From positions 62,001 through 126,000 of the forward strand of contig NZ_JALQEM010000041.1 in the NCBI RefSeq assembly GCF_023630705.1: 64,000 nucleotides of DNA, read 5' to 3'. Positions 45,435 through 54,529 of this stretch are shown piece after piece. Under the pieces are notes generated by a model, which ran no database searches, was not told the DNA's origin, and saw only the letters and a list, made by a program, of their open reading frames with translations. Source of the DNA: Caballeronia sp. GAFFF1. Its GTDB lineage: Bacteria; Pseudomonadota; Gammaproteobacteria; Burkholderiales; Burkholderiaceae. Made by a program: the position numbers and the translations under genes. The number at the start of each line of letters is the position of its first letter. Position 1 is the first letter of the stretch.

Positions 45435-46523
45435 TCAGATTCGCGAGATCACTTCAAAATGATGGCCTTCCGCACGCGCGAGATAGATCGGCACATGATT
45501 CACACGGCCGCCTGCGTAGGCCGCACCGCGCGCGCTGCGATAGCTCAGCGGCGTCAGGCCGAGTTGCGCGAGACCGGCGTCGCGGGATAGCCGGCGGCGC
45601 TGTGCATCGTCGGCGAGTGCGGCGAGGAAATGGACGCCTTCGTATGTCGACTGGCCGAAGGTGTCGAGCGTTGGCGCACGCGCGCCATAGCGTCCGCGAT
45701 AACGTTCTTTGAAGGCGAGATTCGCATCGGTTTGCAGCGACGCGAAATAGCCTGAGGCGACATACAACAATGCCGTGTTGCGCGCCCCGATACCGAGCAA
45801 TTCGTTCTCGCCGAGCGCGCACGAGAGGCGCACGACGCGGTCTGCGAGACCGGCTTCGCCGAACGCACGGTTGAAGTCGATGGTGTCCTGACCGATCAGG
45901 GAAAGCAGCAGCGCATCCGCGCTTTGCTTACGAATGGCGTCGAGGACTTCGCTGTAGTCACCTGTGCCGAACGGCACGACACATTCGCCGACGACTTGTC
46001 CGCCTGCTTCGTTGACCAAGCGGTGCGCAAGCCGATGCGTCGCATGCGGCCACACATAATCGTTGCCAACGAAGAACCAGCGCTTCGGCCGATGCTCGGA
46101 ATGAAGCCAGTGAATTGCAGGCTGAAGCTGCCGCGCTGTGGTTTCGCCGATGGCGAACACGCCCGGCGTGCGCTCTCCGCCTTCGTAAAGCGGCGTATAG
46201 ATGAAGGGGAGCTGCCCGGCGACCGCCTTGACGAGATCCAGCCGCACCGCGCTCGTATGCATGCCGACCAACGCGTCTATCGCGTCATCTTCGATCAGCG
46301 CTTCCAGCGCGGATTCGAGCTCGCGCGCGTCGTCGCCTGCGTTGATCGTGAGCAGCCTGCAAGGGCGTCCCGCCATGCCCGATGCGTCGTTGACTTCTTC
46401 GACTGCAAGTTTCGCCGATGCGAGCGCGCAAGGGCCCCACAAGCCGGCCGAACCGCCCAGGGGCACACACAATGCGATCGTCATCTCCTGCCTTGAACGG
46501 CGGGAACGTTTACGATGCTCCAT
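45435..46523 (-). CDS. AmiC-like ligand-binding protein without signal peptide
   Basis: The 362-residue protein from ATG 46523 starts with a basic stretch and then ALCVPLGGSAGLWGPCALAS, a type I periplasmic fold without any hydrophobic signal; an ATG at 46484 begins right at the fold. PFIYTPLYEGGE and FVGNDYVWPHATHRLAHRLV are like AmiC, the cytosolic amide sensor of Pseudomonas, and related amide/urea binding proteins. It is therefore probably a cytoplasmic amide sensor rather than a transporter part. AmiC works with the antiterminator AmiR, which is absent here. It lies 205 bp upstream of the amidase on the same strand and is divergent from a MarR gene. Confidence 0.8.
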   Translation of the reverse strand: MEHRKRSRRSRQEMTIALCVPLGGSAGLWGPCALASAKLAVEEVNDASGMAGRPCRLLTINAGDDARELESALEALIEDDAIDALVGMHTSAVRLDLVKAVAGQLPFIYTPLYEGGERTPGVFAIGETTARQLQPAIHWLHSEHRPKRWFFVGNDYVWPHATHRLAHRLVNEAGGQVVGECVVPFGTGDYSEVLDAIRKQSADALLLSLIGQDTIDFNRAFGEAGLADRVVRLSCALGENELLGIGARNTALLYVASGYFASLQTDANLAFKERYRGRYGARAPTLDTFGQSTYEGVHFLAALADDAQRRRLSRDAGLAQLGLTPLSYRSARGAAYAGGRVNHVPIYLARAEGHHFEVISRI

Positions 46524-46615
46524 CAATGGTCCGCTCGGGGATTCCAGATATAGGTAATGCACAACAGAATGGCACGCGCGCACCATCACTTACCGGGCCG
46601 ATGCTCCGTGCACCG

Positions 46616-46624
46616 ATATTTTCC
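46616..46624. promoter_or_regulatory. Third ATATTTTCC copy, in the sensor-MarR spacer
   Basis: An exact copy of the 9-mer found twice before the amidase, here in the region between the AmiC-like and MarR genes and 66 bp before the MarR start. It suggests one regulator acts on both control regions. Confidence 0.4.
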
Positions 46625-46629
46625 CGAAC

Positions 46630-46650
46630 AGTATTTGTTTGCGTAATACT
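46630..46650. promoter_or_regulatory. Inverted repeat before the MarR gene
   Basis: AGTATT (46630-46635) and AATACT (46645-46650) are perfect inverted arms with a 9-base spacer, 32 bp before the MarR start. The arm size and AT-rich character suit a MarR self-operator. Confidence 0.5.
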
Positions 46651-46681
46651 CGTGTTGTCCGCTTCTCTTCAAGCATCTACC

Positions 46682-47116
46682 ATGCCGGAATCCGATCTCT
46701 CTTCGTACCTCGCCTGGCTCATTGCGTCCGCGCATCGGCAGATGAAGTCCCAGCTTGCGCAGCTCACCGCTGAGGAAGGCGTCAACGAGGAACATTGGCG
46801 CATCCTGCATGCGGTGTCGGATGAAGTCGGTTACTCGATGAGCGAGCTTGCAGAACAAGTTCTGATGAACCTGCCCGCGCTCACCAAGAACGTCGACAAG
46901 CTGGTGAGCCGCGGGCTCGTGCTGCGCGCCGCCGACGACGCGGACAGCCGAAAGGTGCTGGTCTACATCACGGAACGAGGCGTCGAGTTGTTGGGCCGCC
47001 TGCGGCCCTCTGTGGATGCGCACCATGCGGCCATCGAAGATGCGCTCGGCTCGCGCAACGCGAAGCAATTGAAGCGATTGCTCGAGCGATTCATCGAAGA
47101 GACGCGGCCACGCTGA
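46682..47116 (+). CDS. MarR-family transcriptional regulator
   Basis: The 144-residue protein from ATG 46682 is a complete MarR: N-terminal dimer helix, EEHWRILHAVSDEVGYSMSE, recognition region LMNLPALTKNVDKLVSRGLV, the wing ADDADSRKVLVYITERGVEL and a C-terminal dimer helix ending RFIEETRPR. It is the divergent neighbour of the AmiC-like gene and close to the amidase operon, so it is the likely DNA-binding regulator of amide use. Repeats and a dyad sit before it. MarR proteins near amidases often respond to an aromatic acid product (inference). Confidence 0.92.
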   Translation: MPESDLSSYLAWLIASAHRQMKSQLAQLTAEEGVNEEHWRILHAVSDEVGYSMSELAEQVLMNLPALTKNVDKLVSRGLVLRAADDADSRKVLVYITERGVELLGRLRPSVDAHHAAIEDALGSRNAKQLKRLLERFIEETRPR

Positions 47117-47161
47117 CTGCGCGCATCGACTGTCCCCATGAACGCGTTGCTCGAGCCCTCG

Positions 47162-47557
47162 TCAGAGCTCGGCGTCCACAACGAGCCGCGACTTTACCTC
47201 GCGAATGCGCCGATCCACAAAGTAGCCACCGCCTTCCGTGTACCGGAGATAAAGCCGTCCGCAATGTTTGCACGCCCAAACATCGCAGCGGTTGTAGGGA
47301 AAATAGTGTGGCGCGATAGGTGCATTCGCCGACCAATACGGTGACGCACCGGGCGGATACTCGGCGTAAGTCGGCTCGGGATCATCCTCGCGCATGAGCG
47401 TGCCGACTCTGACGAGATAGGTTTCGTCGAGCGACAGTGGCTGCGATTGCCAGCCGTCGAGCGGGGTCTTCGTGCAGTCGCAAATCACGCCGGCCGACTG
47501 TATTTCGGCGGATCGAGCGCGCTCAGAAAGTGCTTCGGCGGTGAGGAAATCGGTCAT
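47162..47557 (-). CDS. Hypothetical protein with zinc-ribbon-like cysteines
   Basis: The 131-residue soluble protein starts at ATG 47557. Cysteines are grouped as ICDCTKT near residue 26 and CDVWACKHCGRLYLRYTEGG near 90, a CxxxxCxxC group that could hold a metal. It ends RRIREVKSRLVVDAEL. I recall similar uncharacterised proteins in Burkholderiaceae but no function. The gene converges with MarR and has a weak ribosome site. Confidence 0.7.
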   Translation of the reverse strand: MTDFLTAEALSERARSAEIQSAGVICDCTKTPLDGWQSQPLSLDETYLVRVGTLMREDDPEPTYAEYPPGASPYWSANAPIAPHYFPYNRCDVWACKHCGRLYLRYTEGGGYFVDRRIREVKSRLVVDAEL

Positions 47558-47685
47558 GGCTGTTCATTCAAGTTGCGTTGTGCGCCCCAGTCTAGCCGGG
47601 ATGCGGCGGCCAGGGGAGCGGCGCGCCGGCGTCCGGTCGAACTCCGAATTGCCGACTGGGCGACACAATCACCAATCCGGGCGCC

Positions 47686-48229
47686 CTAGAATGAACACTC
47701 GGCCGTGCGCACGAGCTTTACGAACGGCCCTTCCAACGTCCGATTGTGGCGGTCGATGATATCTCGCGCAGACAGAACGGACGTGTCCATCGAGGTGTGC
47801 GCGTCGGCCACCAGTACGGGATGAAAGCCCAAATCCGCAGCTGCCCGGCAGGTCGTGTCGATGCAGTATTCGGTCTTCATTCCGACGATCACCAGTTCCT
47901 CCACGGACGCTGCGCGTAGGGATTTCTGCAAGCCCGGTTCCCAGGAAGCAATTGGGCCGGCCTTTGTCGAACACTACGTCCGCCGCCGCATCGATGGCCA
48001 AGTCCGGCAACAGTTGCGTAAGCGGGCTGCCGGGCGCAATGGGTGAGTCTTCAGCGCCAGTATGTCGGGCAGCGAAAATCGACGCACCGACACTGCGGGC
48101 CCTTCGGATCAATTCGTTGATGTTCGCAAGAACTTGCGCCCCGTCGTACGGTGCTTTAGAGCCGCTGAACAAGCCGATTTGCATGTCGACGACCAACAGC
48201 GCACGGTGCCTGGCATGAGGATTCTGCAT
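47686..48229 (-). pseudogene. Isochorismatase-type cysteine hydrolase, single frameshift
   Basis: ATG 48229 follows GGAGAAACACA. The first frame has Asp15 (LLVVDMQIGLFSG) and Lys89 (VVFDKGRPNCF), then leaves the fold after about residue 97. Another frame carries the missing half: LQKSLRAASVEELVIVGMKT, the catalytic Cys in EYCIDTTCRAAADLGF and VLVADAHTSMDTSVLSARDI, to a stop at 47686. A single-base indel near 47930 is enough to explain this. Restored length (about 181 residues) would be normal for this family, which hydrolyses isochorismate or small amides. It is either a recent pseudogene or a sequence error. Confidence 0.88.
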
Positions 48230-48231
48230 TG

Positions 48232-48271
48232 TGTTTCTCCACTAATGTCGCAAGTGACGCACGGAGAAACA
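48232..48271 (-). promoter_or_regulatory. Hairpin able to mask the isochorismatase ribosome site
   Basis: In the minus-strand transcript, TGTTTCTCC (48271-48263) can pair perfectly over nine bases with GGAGAAACA (48240-48232), which contains the GGAG ribosome site and lies just before the ATG at 48229. The loop is 22 bases. Such pairing would block translation until relieved. Confidence 0.5.
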
Positions 48272-48474
48272 TCAACGCCCCGTCCATCACTGGCGGGGCC
48301 TTGGGGCGATACGGTATTTGAACTCACGCACCGACCTCACGGCCCGCCAAAAGCGGTCGTGATAGTAGTGATCGTAGTGAGCGTGAGGAAGTTCATGCAA
48401 AGATGATGCAGTAACCGTTTCGCGAGGTCAACGACTGAAACGTGACCGTGAAGTGGCTTCCGGCGCGCCCCGTC

Positions 48475-49899
48475 CTATCGACGAGATGTGCCCCGAAGCG
48501 CGTGCCCGGCATCGCGGGCGAGCCTCACGTAGCCGTAGATCGAAGCGAGCGTAAGCGCGCCGGCGCACATGAATGCGAACCGGAATTCGCTCAGCGTGAA
48601 CATATGCGCTTGCGCGACTCCCGTATTGTGATACGACGATGCGGCACGCAAAGCGAGCGCGCCGAACGCGATGCCAAGGCCGATGCTCATCTGCTGCGCC
48701 GCGTTCCACATGGTGTTCGCGCCGCTCATTTGCTGCGGCGGGACATCCGCGTAGGCGAGCGTCGCGAGCGAAGAGAATTGCATCGAGCGCGTCAGGCCAT
48801 ACACGAAGACCACGAATAGCGTGAGCGCAAGCGGCGACGCGGGCGTGAGGAGCCCACACGCCATCGTGACCACGCCGCACACCGCGGAGTTGATGATCGC
48901 CACATTTCTGAAGCCGTGCCGCTTGAGAATCACCGTTGTCAGCGCCTTCATGCCGAGATTGCCGAGCGCGCTCACGAGCAACAGCAACCCCGACCGGAAT
49001 GCCGACAGGCCGAAGCCAATCTGAAACAGCAGCGGCAACAGATAAGGCACCGCGCCAATGCCGATGCGCGTGATCGTGCCCGTCACCACTGTCACGGAAA
49101 AAGTCGGGATCCGCAGCGTCGTCACGTCGATAAGCGGATGCGGCCGTCTCAGCGCGTGACGGTAAGCGACGGCGCCGAAGACGAGGCCAACGCCGATGAT
49201 GGCAATTCCCAGCCACGGATCGGTGTCGGACTGGCTCGCCATGTCGGCGCCGTACAAAATGGCCGTCAGCGCTATTCCGCTGAGAATGAGCCCGCCGACA
49301 TCGAACGGTCGGCGTTCGTCGCTGCGCAGGTTCGGCACCCACTTGAGGACCGCGGCCAGCACGGCCAGGCAGACGGGGAGGTTCAGCAGGAAAATCCAGC
49401 GCCACGAGGCATAGGTGGTGATGAAACCGCCTAACGGCGGCCCGACCACCGGGGCCACGATACCGGGCCATGTGATCGTCGATATCGCCTGCATCAAATG
49501 CTTCTTGTCGATGCTGCGCACCACGGTCAACCGGCCTACCGGCACCATCAGCGCGCCGCCGATGCCCTGCAGTACTCGCGCCGCCGTGAATTGCGCGACA
49601 TCCTGGGAAAGTCCGCACAGCAGTGACGCGATGGTAAAGGTCACGATGGCGGAGAAAAACACACTGCGCGACCCGAAGCGGTCCGCGACCCAACCGCTTG
49701 CCGGAATGAAGATGGCGAGCGCGATCATGTAGGCGCTCATCCCGAGGCTTAACGCATTGGGACTCGTGTGGAAGGACGAAGCCATCTGCGGCAACGCCGT
49801 CGCGATGATGGTCGTGTCGAGGTATTCCATGAAAAACGTCGCGGCCACGACGTACGGCAGTGGGCCAAGCGAGATGCCGCGGGCGGTCGAATTGTTCAT
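48475..49899 (-). CDS. EmrB/QacA-type MFS multidrug transporter (DHA2)
   Basis: The 474-residue inner-membrane protein has about 14 hydrophobic helices. Motif A is GWVADRFGSRSVFF, motif D1 lies in MEYLDTTIIATALPQM at the first helix, and antiporter motif C is VVGPPLGGFI in helix 5. This is the DHA2 pattern for proton-driven drug export; no HlyD partner is adjacent. It resembles the short relic at 22029. The start is ATG 49899. The substrate is unknown. Confidence 0.9.
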   Translation of the reverse strand: MNNSTARGISLGPLPYVVAATFFMEYLDTTIIATALPQMASSFHTSPNALSLGMSAYMIALAIFIPASGWVADRFGSRSVFFSAIVTFTIASLLCGLSQDVAQFTAARVLQGIGGALMVPVGRLTVVRSIDKKHLMQAISTITWPGIVAPVVGPPLGGFITTYASWRWIFLLNLPVCLAVLAAVLKWVPNLRSDERRPFDVGGLILSGIALTAILYGADMASQSDTDPWLGIAIIGVGLVFGAVAYRHALRRPHPLIDVTTLRIPTFSVTVVTGTITRIGIGAVPYLLPLLFQIGFGLSAFRSGLLLLVSALGNLGMKALTTVILKRHGFRNVAIINSAVCGVVTMACGLLTPASPLALTLFVVFVYGLTRSMQFSSLATLAYADVPPQQMSGANTMWNAAQQMSIGLGIAFGALALRAASSYHNTGVAQAHMFTLSEFRFAFMCAGALTLASIYGYVRLARDAGHALRGTSRR

Positions 49900-50288
49900 T
49901 GTTCAGAGATAAGCGTGCTAAACGGCAGAGGCGATGCTAGCAGTGTTTCCCGGTTTCCTCGCCTTATACGTGTGTTGTTCGATTTTTCTGGAAGATATGA
50001 CGCCCGCGTGCGCGCCTCAAGTCGCGACGGCTGACAGCAACGGATAGACGCGCTGTCGGCTGATTAGCGGGCCGATGCTCGAATCGAGGTTCGGCTCGCG
50101 ATACGACGGGCCAATGTCTCGGCTGCTGGACCAGCAGGGCAGCGAAAGACGGTCGATTGATGTGCGACAAGCGCGGGCAACTCGTCGGTGCGGCGAGGGC
50201 GCAGACGCGCGCGTGCACGCGGCGGCGAGCCGTCCGGTGCGGGGCCGCTTCGCGGTCGGGCTATAGAAGGGGAAACGGAGCCGCGCCG
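49900..50288. other. Intergenic between two MFS genes
   Basis: No supported gene. Frames on both strands are antisense shadows or Arg-rich. It holds the promoter of the EmrB-type gene on the minus strand and the end of the AAHS operon. Confidence 0.4.
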
Positions 50289-51668
50289 TCACTCCGCAAC
50301 GCCGCCGCCTGTCGCGGATGCGGGACGGGCGCGTGGGGCCGGCGCGTCGTGTGTCGCGCGGTACATGAGGGGTCCGAGCCACGCGGCGCCGATTGCCGCG
50401 ACGAGCAGCACGCCCGCCATCAGCGTAAGCATCGCGGATGCGCTCCAGTGCAGGCCGAGCAGGAAGCCGCCCGCCATCGATCCGACCACGGAGCCGATCC
50501 GCCCGATGCCGAGCGCCCAGCTCATGCCGGTGGCGCGGCTCGATGTCGGATAAAAGGACGACGTGACCACATGTGCGCCGGTCTGCGCGCCGCCGGTGCC
50601 CACGCCGATTGCAAACATCAGCGGCAGCAGCACGACGGCCGATGGACCCGCGTGCGCGGCCAGCACAAGCGCCAGCACGCCGACGAGAAACGACGCCGCC
50701 AGCACGCGGCACGGGCTCACGCGATCCATCACATAACCGATGGCGATCGAGCCGAGCGCGCCGCCGAGCTGGAACGTCGAGGCGAAGGCCGATGCGCGCA
50801 TGATCGACAGGCCGTGACCGACCAGCAGCGTCGGCAGCCAGCTGTTGAGAAACAGCAGCACGAGAAGGTTGGCGAAATAGACGACCCAGATAAGCGCCGT
50901 TCCTGCTCGCACGCCCGGCGCGACCAGTTCGGCGATGGGAAACCGCCTGCGGGTGTCCGCATGCGTGGCGAGATCGACGGCGGCGATATCGGACGAAGGA
51001 AAGAGCCGGGCGGCGATGCGCGCGATACGCGTGCCGGCATCGCGGCGCAGCGACAGAAATCGCAGCGACTCGGGCAGGCCGATCGCGAGCGCCGGCGCGA
51101 ACAGCAATGGCAACAGGCCGCCTATGACGAACACCGCGCGCCAGCCGAAGTGCGAAACAATCCAGGCGGCGAGCAGGCCGCTCGCGGCGGCGCCGGCCGT
51201 GAATCCGCAGAACATCGTCGTGACCATGAGCGAGCGATGCCGGCGCGGGCAGAACTCGGACGTGAGCGTGATCGCGCAGGGCATCGTCGCGCCGAGACCC
51301 AGACCGGCACACAAGCGCAAGGCGACCATCACCGGGAGCGATGTCGCGAGTGAAGCGGCGAACGTCAACAGGCCGAACGAGGCGACGCTCGCTACGAGAA
51401 CCGATTTGCGGCCGAAGCGGTCAGCGAGTGGCCCAATCAGCATGGCTCCGATCATCAGCCCGATGACGCCCGAGCCGAACAACGGCGCAAGCTGCGCCGG
51501 CGAAAGCCTCCAGTCGGCGCGAATGGCGGGCGCGATATAGCCGACCATGATCGAATCGAAACCGTCGAGCAGCACCGCGACGAAGCAGAGCACGCCGATC
51601 AGCACCTGCGTGCGCGAGAGCGGCTGCGAATCGACGAATTCTTCCAGAGTCAGGCGGGCTTGCGCCAT
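50289..51668 (-). CDS. MFS transporter, aromatic acid:H+ symporter (AAHS) type
   Basis: The 459-residue inner-membrane protein starts at ATG 51668 after GGAGACACATC. It has 12 helices with the AAHS hallmark DGFDSIMVGYIAPAI in helix 1, motif A GPLADRFGRKSVLV, ALRLCAGLGLGATMPCAITL in helix 4 and FWLP-like LNSWLPTLLVG in helix 7. Relatives (PcaK, BenK, MhpT) import aromatic acids; the Asp in helix 1 is needed for proton coupling. It follows the aldolase-like gene by 71 bp on the same strand, so it probably imports that enzyme's substrate or a precursor. Confidence 0.92.
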   Translation of the reverse strand: MAQARLTLEEFVDSQPLSRTQVLIGVLCFVAVLLDGFDSIMVGYIAPAIRADWRLSPAQLAPLFGSGVIGLMIGAMLIGPLADRFGRKSVLVASVASFGLLTFAASLATSLPVMVALRLCAGLGLGATMPCAITLTSEFCPRRHRSLMVTTMFCGFTAGAAASGLLAAWIVSHFGWRAVFVIGGLLPLLFAPALAIGLPESLRFLSLRRDAGTRIARIAARLFPSSDIAAVDLATHADTRRRFPIAELVAPGVRAGTALIWVVYFANLLVLLFLNSWLPTLLVGHGLSIMRASAFASTFQLGGALGSIAIGYVMDRVSPCRVLAASFLVGVLALVLAAHAGPSAVVLLPLMFAIGVGTGGAQTGAHVVTSSFYPTSSRATGMSWALGIGRIGSVVGSMAGGFLLGLHWSASAMLTLMAGVLLVAAIGAAWLGPLMYRATHDAPAPRARPASATGGGVAE

Positions 51669-51739
51669 GATGTGTCTCCTGGTCGGATCTTTTAGTTGAG
51701 GTGGCGTGACCGCGTACCGGGCGATTCAGGTCGTCGATG

Positions 51740-52492
51740 TCATCGCGCGTCGTCCGCGTAGCGTCGCCATAAAGCCCAGGGCTTGGCGACCGCGCCCATG
51801 TTGGTTTCGTCGGCGAGCTGCGCCTCGGTTTCGTCCAGATAAGTCACTGGCCCGCCCATCGCGATGGCCTGCTGCTGGATCGCGGCGTTGCGCTCGGTGT
51901 AGATCGCCCGATAGACGGCGCCGGGAAGCGATTCGCTGGTCGCGACATAGCCGTGTCCGCGCATGAGTGCCACGGACGCATCGCCGAGCGTCCGGGCGAG
52001 CGCTTCGCCGTGTGCGGGCGCACGCACGAGCATGTCGGTGCAGCCGAAGCAGGCGTGAATGTCGAACACGGGCGCGCCCTTGCCGAGAAAACCGGCCATG
52101 TGATAGACGGGCCGCAAAGGGTGCGTTACCACACCGAACGGAATCACAGAAGGCGCATGGCTGTGCACGATGGCCCGCACGTCCGCCCGCGCCCGATAAA
52201 TCTCGGCGTGGATCGGTACTTCGAGGTACGGCTTCGCGCCGTCGCCTTCCGATATCGAGCCGTCGAGACGCATCGTGATGATGTCGTCGAGGATGACGAG
52301 TTCGGGCGCGCACGAGCGCGAGATGAGAAACTCGCCGGGACGATTCGGATGCCGCACGCTCACATGGCCGAAAGCATCGAGCACGCCGAGATGCGCGAGC
52401 ACGCGGTTCGCCGCCACGAGCTCGCGTTTGAGCGCGAGCAGTTCTGTGCAAGAATTGACCGCTTGAGAACTGGCTGGTTGCGTTGTTTCCAT
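51740..52492 (-). CDS. Class II aldolase/adducin-family protein
   Basis: The 250-residue protein starts at ATG 52492 (METTQPASSQ). The zinc site is visible: AIVHSHAPSVIPFG supplies two histidines, and RGHGYVATSES a third. GHVSVRHPNRPGEFLISRSC matches class II aldolase/decarboxylase members that act on aromatic or sugar acids. In operon with an AAHS importer and divergent from a LysR gene, a decarboxylase or aldolase for an imported hydroxy acid is likely; the exact reaction is unknown. Confidence 0.9.
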   Translation of the reverse strand: METTQPASSQAVNSCTELLALKRELVAANRVLAHLGVLDAFGHVSVRHPNRPGEFLISRSCAPELVILDDIITMRLDGSISEGDGAKPYLEVPIHAEIYRARADVRAIVHSHAPSVIPFGVVTHPLRPVYHMAGFLGKGAPVFDIHACFGCTDMLVRAPAHGEALARTLGDASVALMRGHGYVATSESLPGAVYRAIYTERNAAIQQQAIAMGGPVTYLDETEAQLADETNMGAVAKPWALWRRYADDAR

Positions 52493-52621
52493 GACGAATC
52501 CGTTTTTCTGAGGCACCCAGTCTATCGGCGCGGTCCCGCGATGTCACACGAGGATTTCTTGTGCTGTTCGCGAATTTTTCTAGTGTCCCTCCGCCACGCG
52601 CCATCTACCTCGACGAGTACG

Positions 52622-53605
52622 ATGCCCACGCCGTTACCGCCGCTGAACGCGTTGAGAGCGTTCGAATCCGCCGCCCGTCATCTGAGCTTTCGCAAGGCTG
52701 CCGAAGAGCTTCACGTGACGCCGGCCGCCATCGGCCATCAGGTCAATTCGCTTGAGACTTACCTCGGCGTCGTCCTGTTCGAACGCACTAAAAAAGGCAT
52801 CGTGCTCACGCAGGCGGGCCGGCTCTGGTTGCCGAAGCTGAGCGAGAGCTTCCGCACGCTGCGCGAATCGATCGATCTGCTCGCGCGCTTCAAAGACAAG
52901 CAAACGCTCACGGTGAGCTGCCCGCCGTCGTTCTCCAACCGGTGGCTGATGCCGCGTCTGCATCGCTTTCTCATGCAGCACGAGGACGTGGATGTGCATG
53001 TCGTCTCGTGGATGCTCGGCTTCGGACATTCGTGGACGGCGGCGGAACTGGAGGCGGATTCCGTGCGCCAACAACTGGAAGGAGTGGATGTCGTGATCGT
53101 GCTCGGCGACGGGCGCTATGACCCGCTGCACGTGGATGCGCTGCTGCCGCTCACGCTCACGCCGCTCCTGCCGCCCGCGCTGGCGGCCACTGTGAGCGCC
53201 GAGCGCCCCGAATCGCTCATGACATTGCCGCTCTTGCATGATGATCGCGGCATCGTTCACGGCGGCCTGTCTTACTGGCGGATGTGGGCTGAGTTCATGG
53301 GCATCGAGGTGACGAACGAATTGCAGGGTCATCATTTCTCACACGCGATGACGGCGCTCGAAGCCGCCGCGGACGGTATGGGTGTAGTCGTGAGTTCGCC
53401 GGCGCTCGCGCTCGTGGAATTGCAAAGCGGACGGCTCGTCGCACCCTTTCCCGTGCTCGAAGAATGTGGCGCGTCGTACTACGCGGTTGTCTCGAACGTG
53501 CGGCGCGATACGGACGTGTTCATCGACTGGCTGCGCGCCGAAGCCGAGGCGACAGGCGAGGCTCTGCGGACGTTGCGGGAGGCTTCGCTGCGAGCGGGGC
53601 ATTGA
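52622..53605 (+). CDS. LysR-family regulator (GcvA-like)
   Basis: The 327-residue protein starts at ATG 52622 (MPTPLPPLNALRAFESAARH), the GcvA/AmpR-type beginning. The recognition region is LHVTPAAIGHQVNSLETYLG; the effector domain follows from about 95, longer than usual by about 20 residues with an acidic loop. It is divergent from the aldolase-MFS pair across 129 bp and probably controls it. Confidence 0.92.
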   Translation: MPTPLPPLNALRAFESAARHLSFRKAAEELHVTPAAIGHQVNSLETYLGVVLFERTKKGIVLTQAGRLWLPKLSESFRTLRESIDLLARFKDKQTLTVSCPPSFSNRWLMPRLHRFLMQHEDVDVHVVSWMLGFGHSWTAAELEADSVRQQLEGVDVVIVLGDGRYDPLHVDALLPLTLTPLLPPALAATVSAERPESLMTLPLLHDDRGIVHGGLSYWRMWAEFMGIEVTNELQGHHFSHAMTALEAAADGMGVVVSSPALALVELQSGRLVAPFPVLEECGASYYAVVSNVRRDTDVFIDWLRAEAEATGEALRTLREASLRAGH

Positions 53606-53953
53606 ATTGGCAGGCGCGTCCGACGGGGCGGCGCATACACGCCGCCACGAACGGGCCGGCACGCGAGGCGGCAGTTCGTGGCGTGGCCGGTCTGCCGGAC
53701 TATACGATGCGAGCTCGCTGGTTCGACCCGCCAGCGACATTTGATCCTTCCTTCGTTTCTCGCTGACATCATCGACTCGGTTAGCGATCCCTTGTGTGCA
53801 GCGATTCACTGCGATCCGAAGCCCGAGCTGTTCCGGGTTTCTACTGACAGGCGGTGTCCCGCTGCGTCAAAGCGGTTGTCCTCCTCGCGATAACGGCGAA
53901 GCGTAGCCGGCGCTTACGCTAGCTTGTCTTTCACTGCCCGACGGGACATCGAC
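53606..53953. other. Intergenic before the dioxygenase-like gene
   Basis: No gene is supported; short plus frames are Arg-rich extensions. It presumably holds the promoter of the dioxygenase-MFS pair. No palindrome stood out. Confidence 0.4.
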
Positions 53954-54487
53954 ATGAAGCTCAATGAAGCGAACGAATTCTGGCGCGACCTGAAACCAAT
54001 CTCGAAAGTCTTTCAGCCCGACGCACCGCCCGAGCAGTACATTGCCGATGCCGCCACCGCCGATGAGCGCTACTACGTCCCCTTCACGGAGACGGTATCG
54101 TCGCGGCCACTGTGGATCTCACCGACACAGAACAAGTGGTGCGACATCCTGTATGCAAAGCAGGCCGGTCTGGTCAACCGTCACTACCATCCGCACGAGG
54201 TATTCGCCTATACGCTGTCCGGCAAGTGGGGCTACCTCGAGCACGACTGGATTGCGCACGCCGGCGACTTTGTCTACGAGACGCCCGGTGAAGGCCACAC
54301 GCTTGTCGCTTACGACTATCCAGAGCCCATGAAGGCAATTTTCATCGTAAAAGGTCCGCTGATCTGGCTCGACGAAAACGGCGATAGCACCGGCTATTTC
54401 GACGTCCATCAATACATTGCCATGTGCCGGGAGCATTACGAAAAGGTCGGCCTTGGGGCGCAGTTGATCGACAGCCTCTTTCGCTGA
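53954..54487 (+). CDS. Cupin, 2,4'-dihydroxyacetophenone dioxygenase-like
   Basis: The 177-residue protein starts at ATG 53954. It is a single cupin barrel with metal ligands His77, His79 (NRHYHPHEVFAYTLSG) and His115 (TPGEGHTLVAY). From memory both length and ligand spacing match 2,4'-dihydroxyacetophenone dioxygenase, which uses Fe and O2 to cleave a hydroxyacetophenone to 4-hydroxybenzoate and formate. The family is broader than this reaction, so the substrate is an inference. It lies 42 bp before an MFS transporter on the same strand. Confidence 0.85.
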   Translation: MKLNEANEFWRDLKPISKVFQPDAPPEQYIADAATADERYYVPFTETVSSRPLWISPTQNKWCDILYAKQAGLVNRHYHPHEVFAYTLSGKWGYLEHDWIAHAGDFVYETPGEGHTLVAYDYPEPMKAIFIVKGPLIWLDENGDSTGYFDVHQYIAMCREHYEKVGLGAQLIDSLFR

Positions 54488-54529
54488 GTCGAACGAGGTT
54501 CGCAACACGCGTCACGCCACGGAGGAGAC

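Noticed and set aside
50157..51353. 398-codon plus-strand open frame opposite the AAHS transporter
   Set aside because: Shadow of a membrane protein gene; highly charged, no ribosome site.
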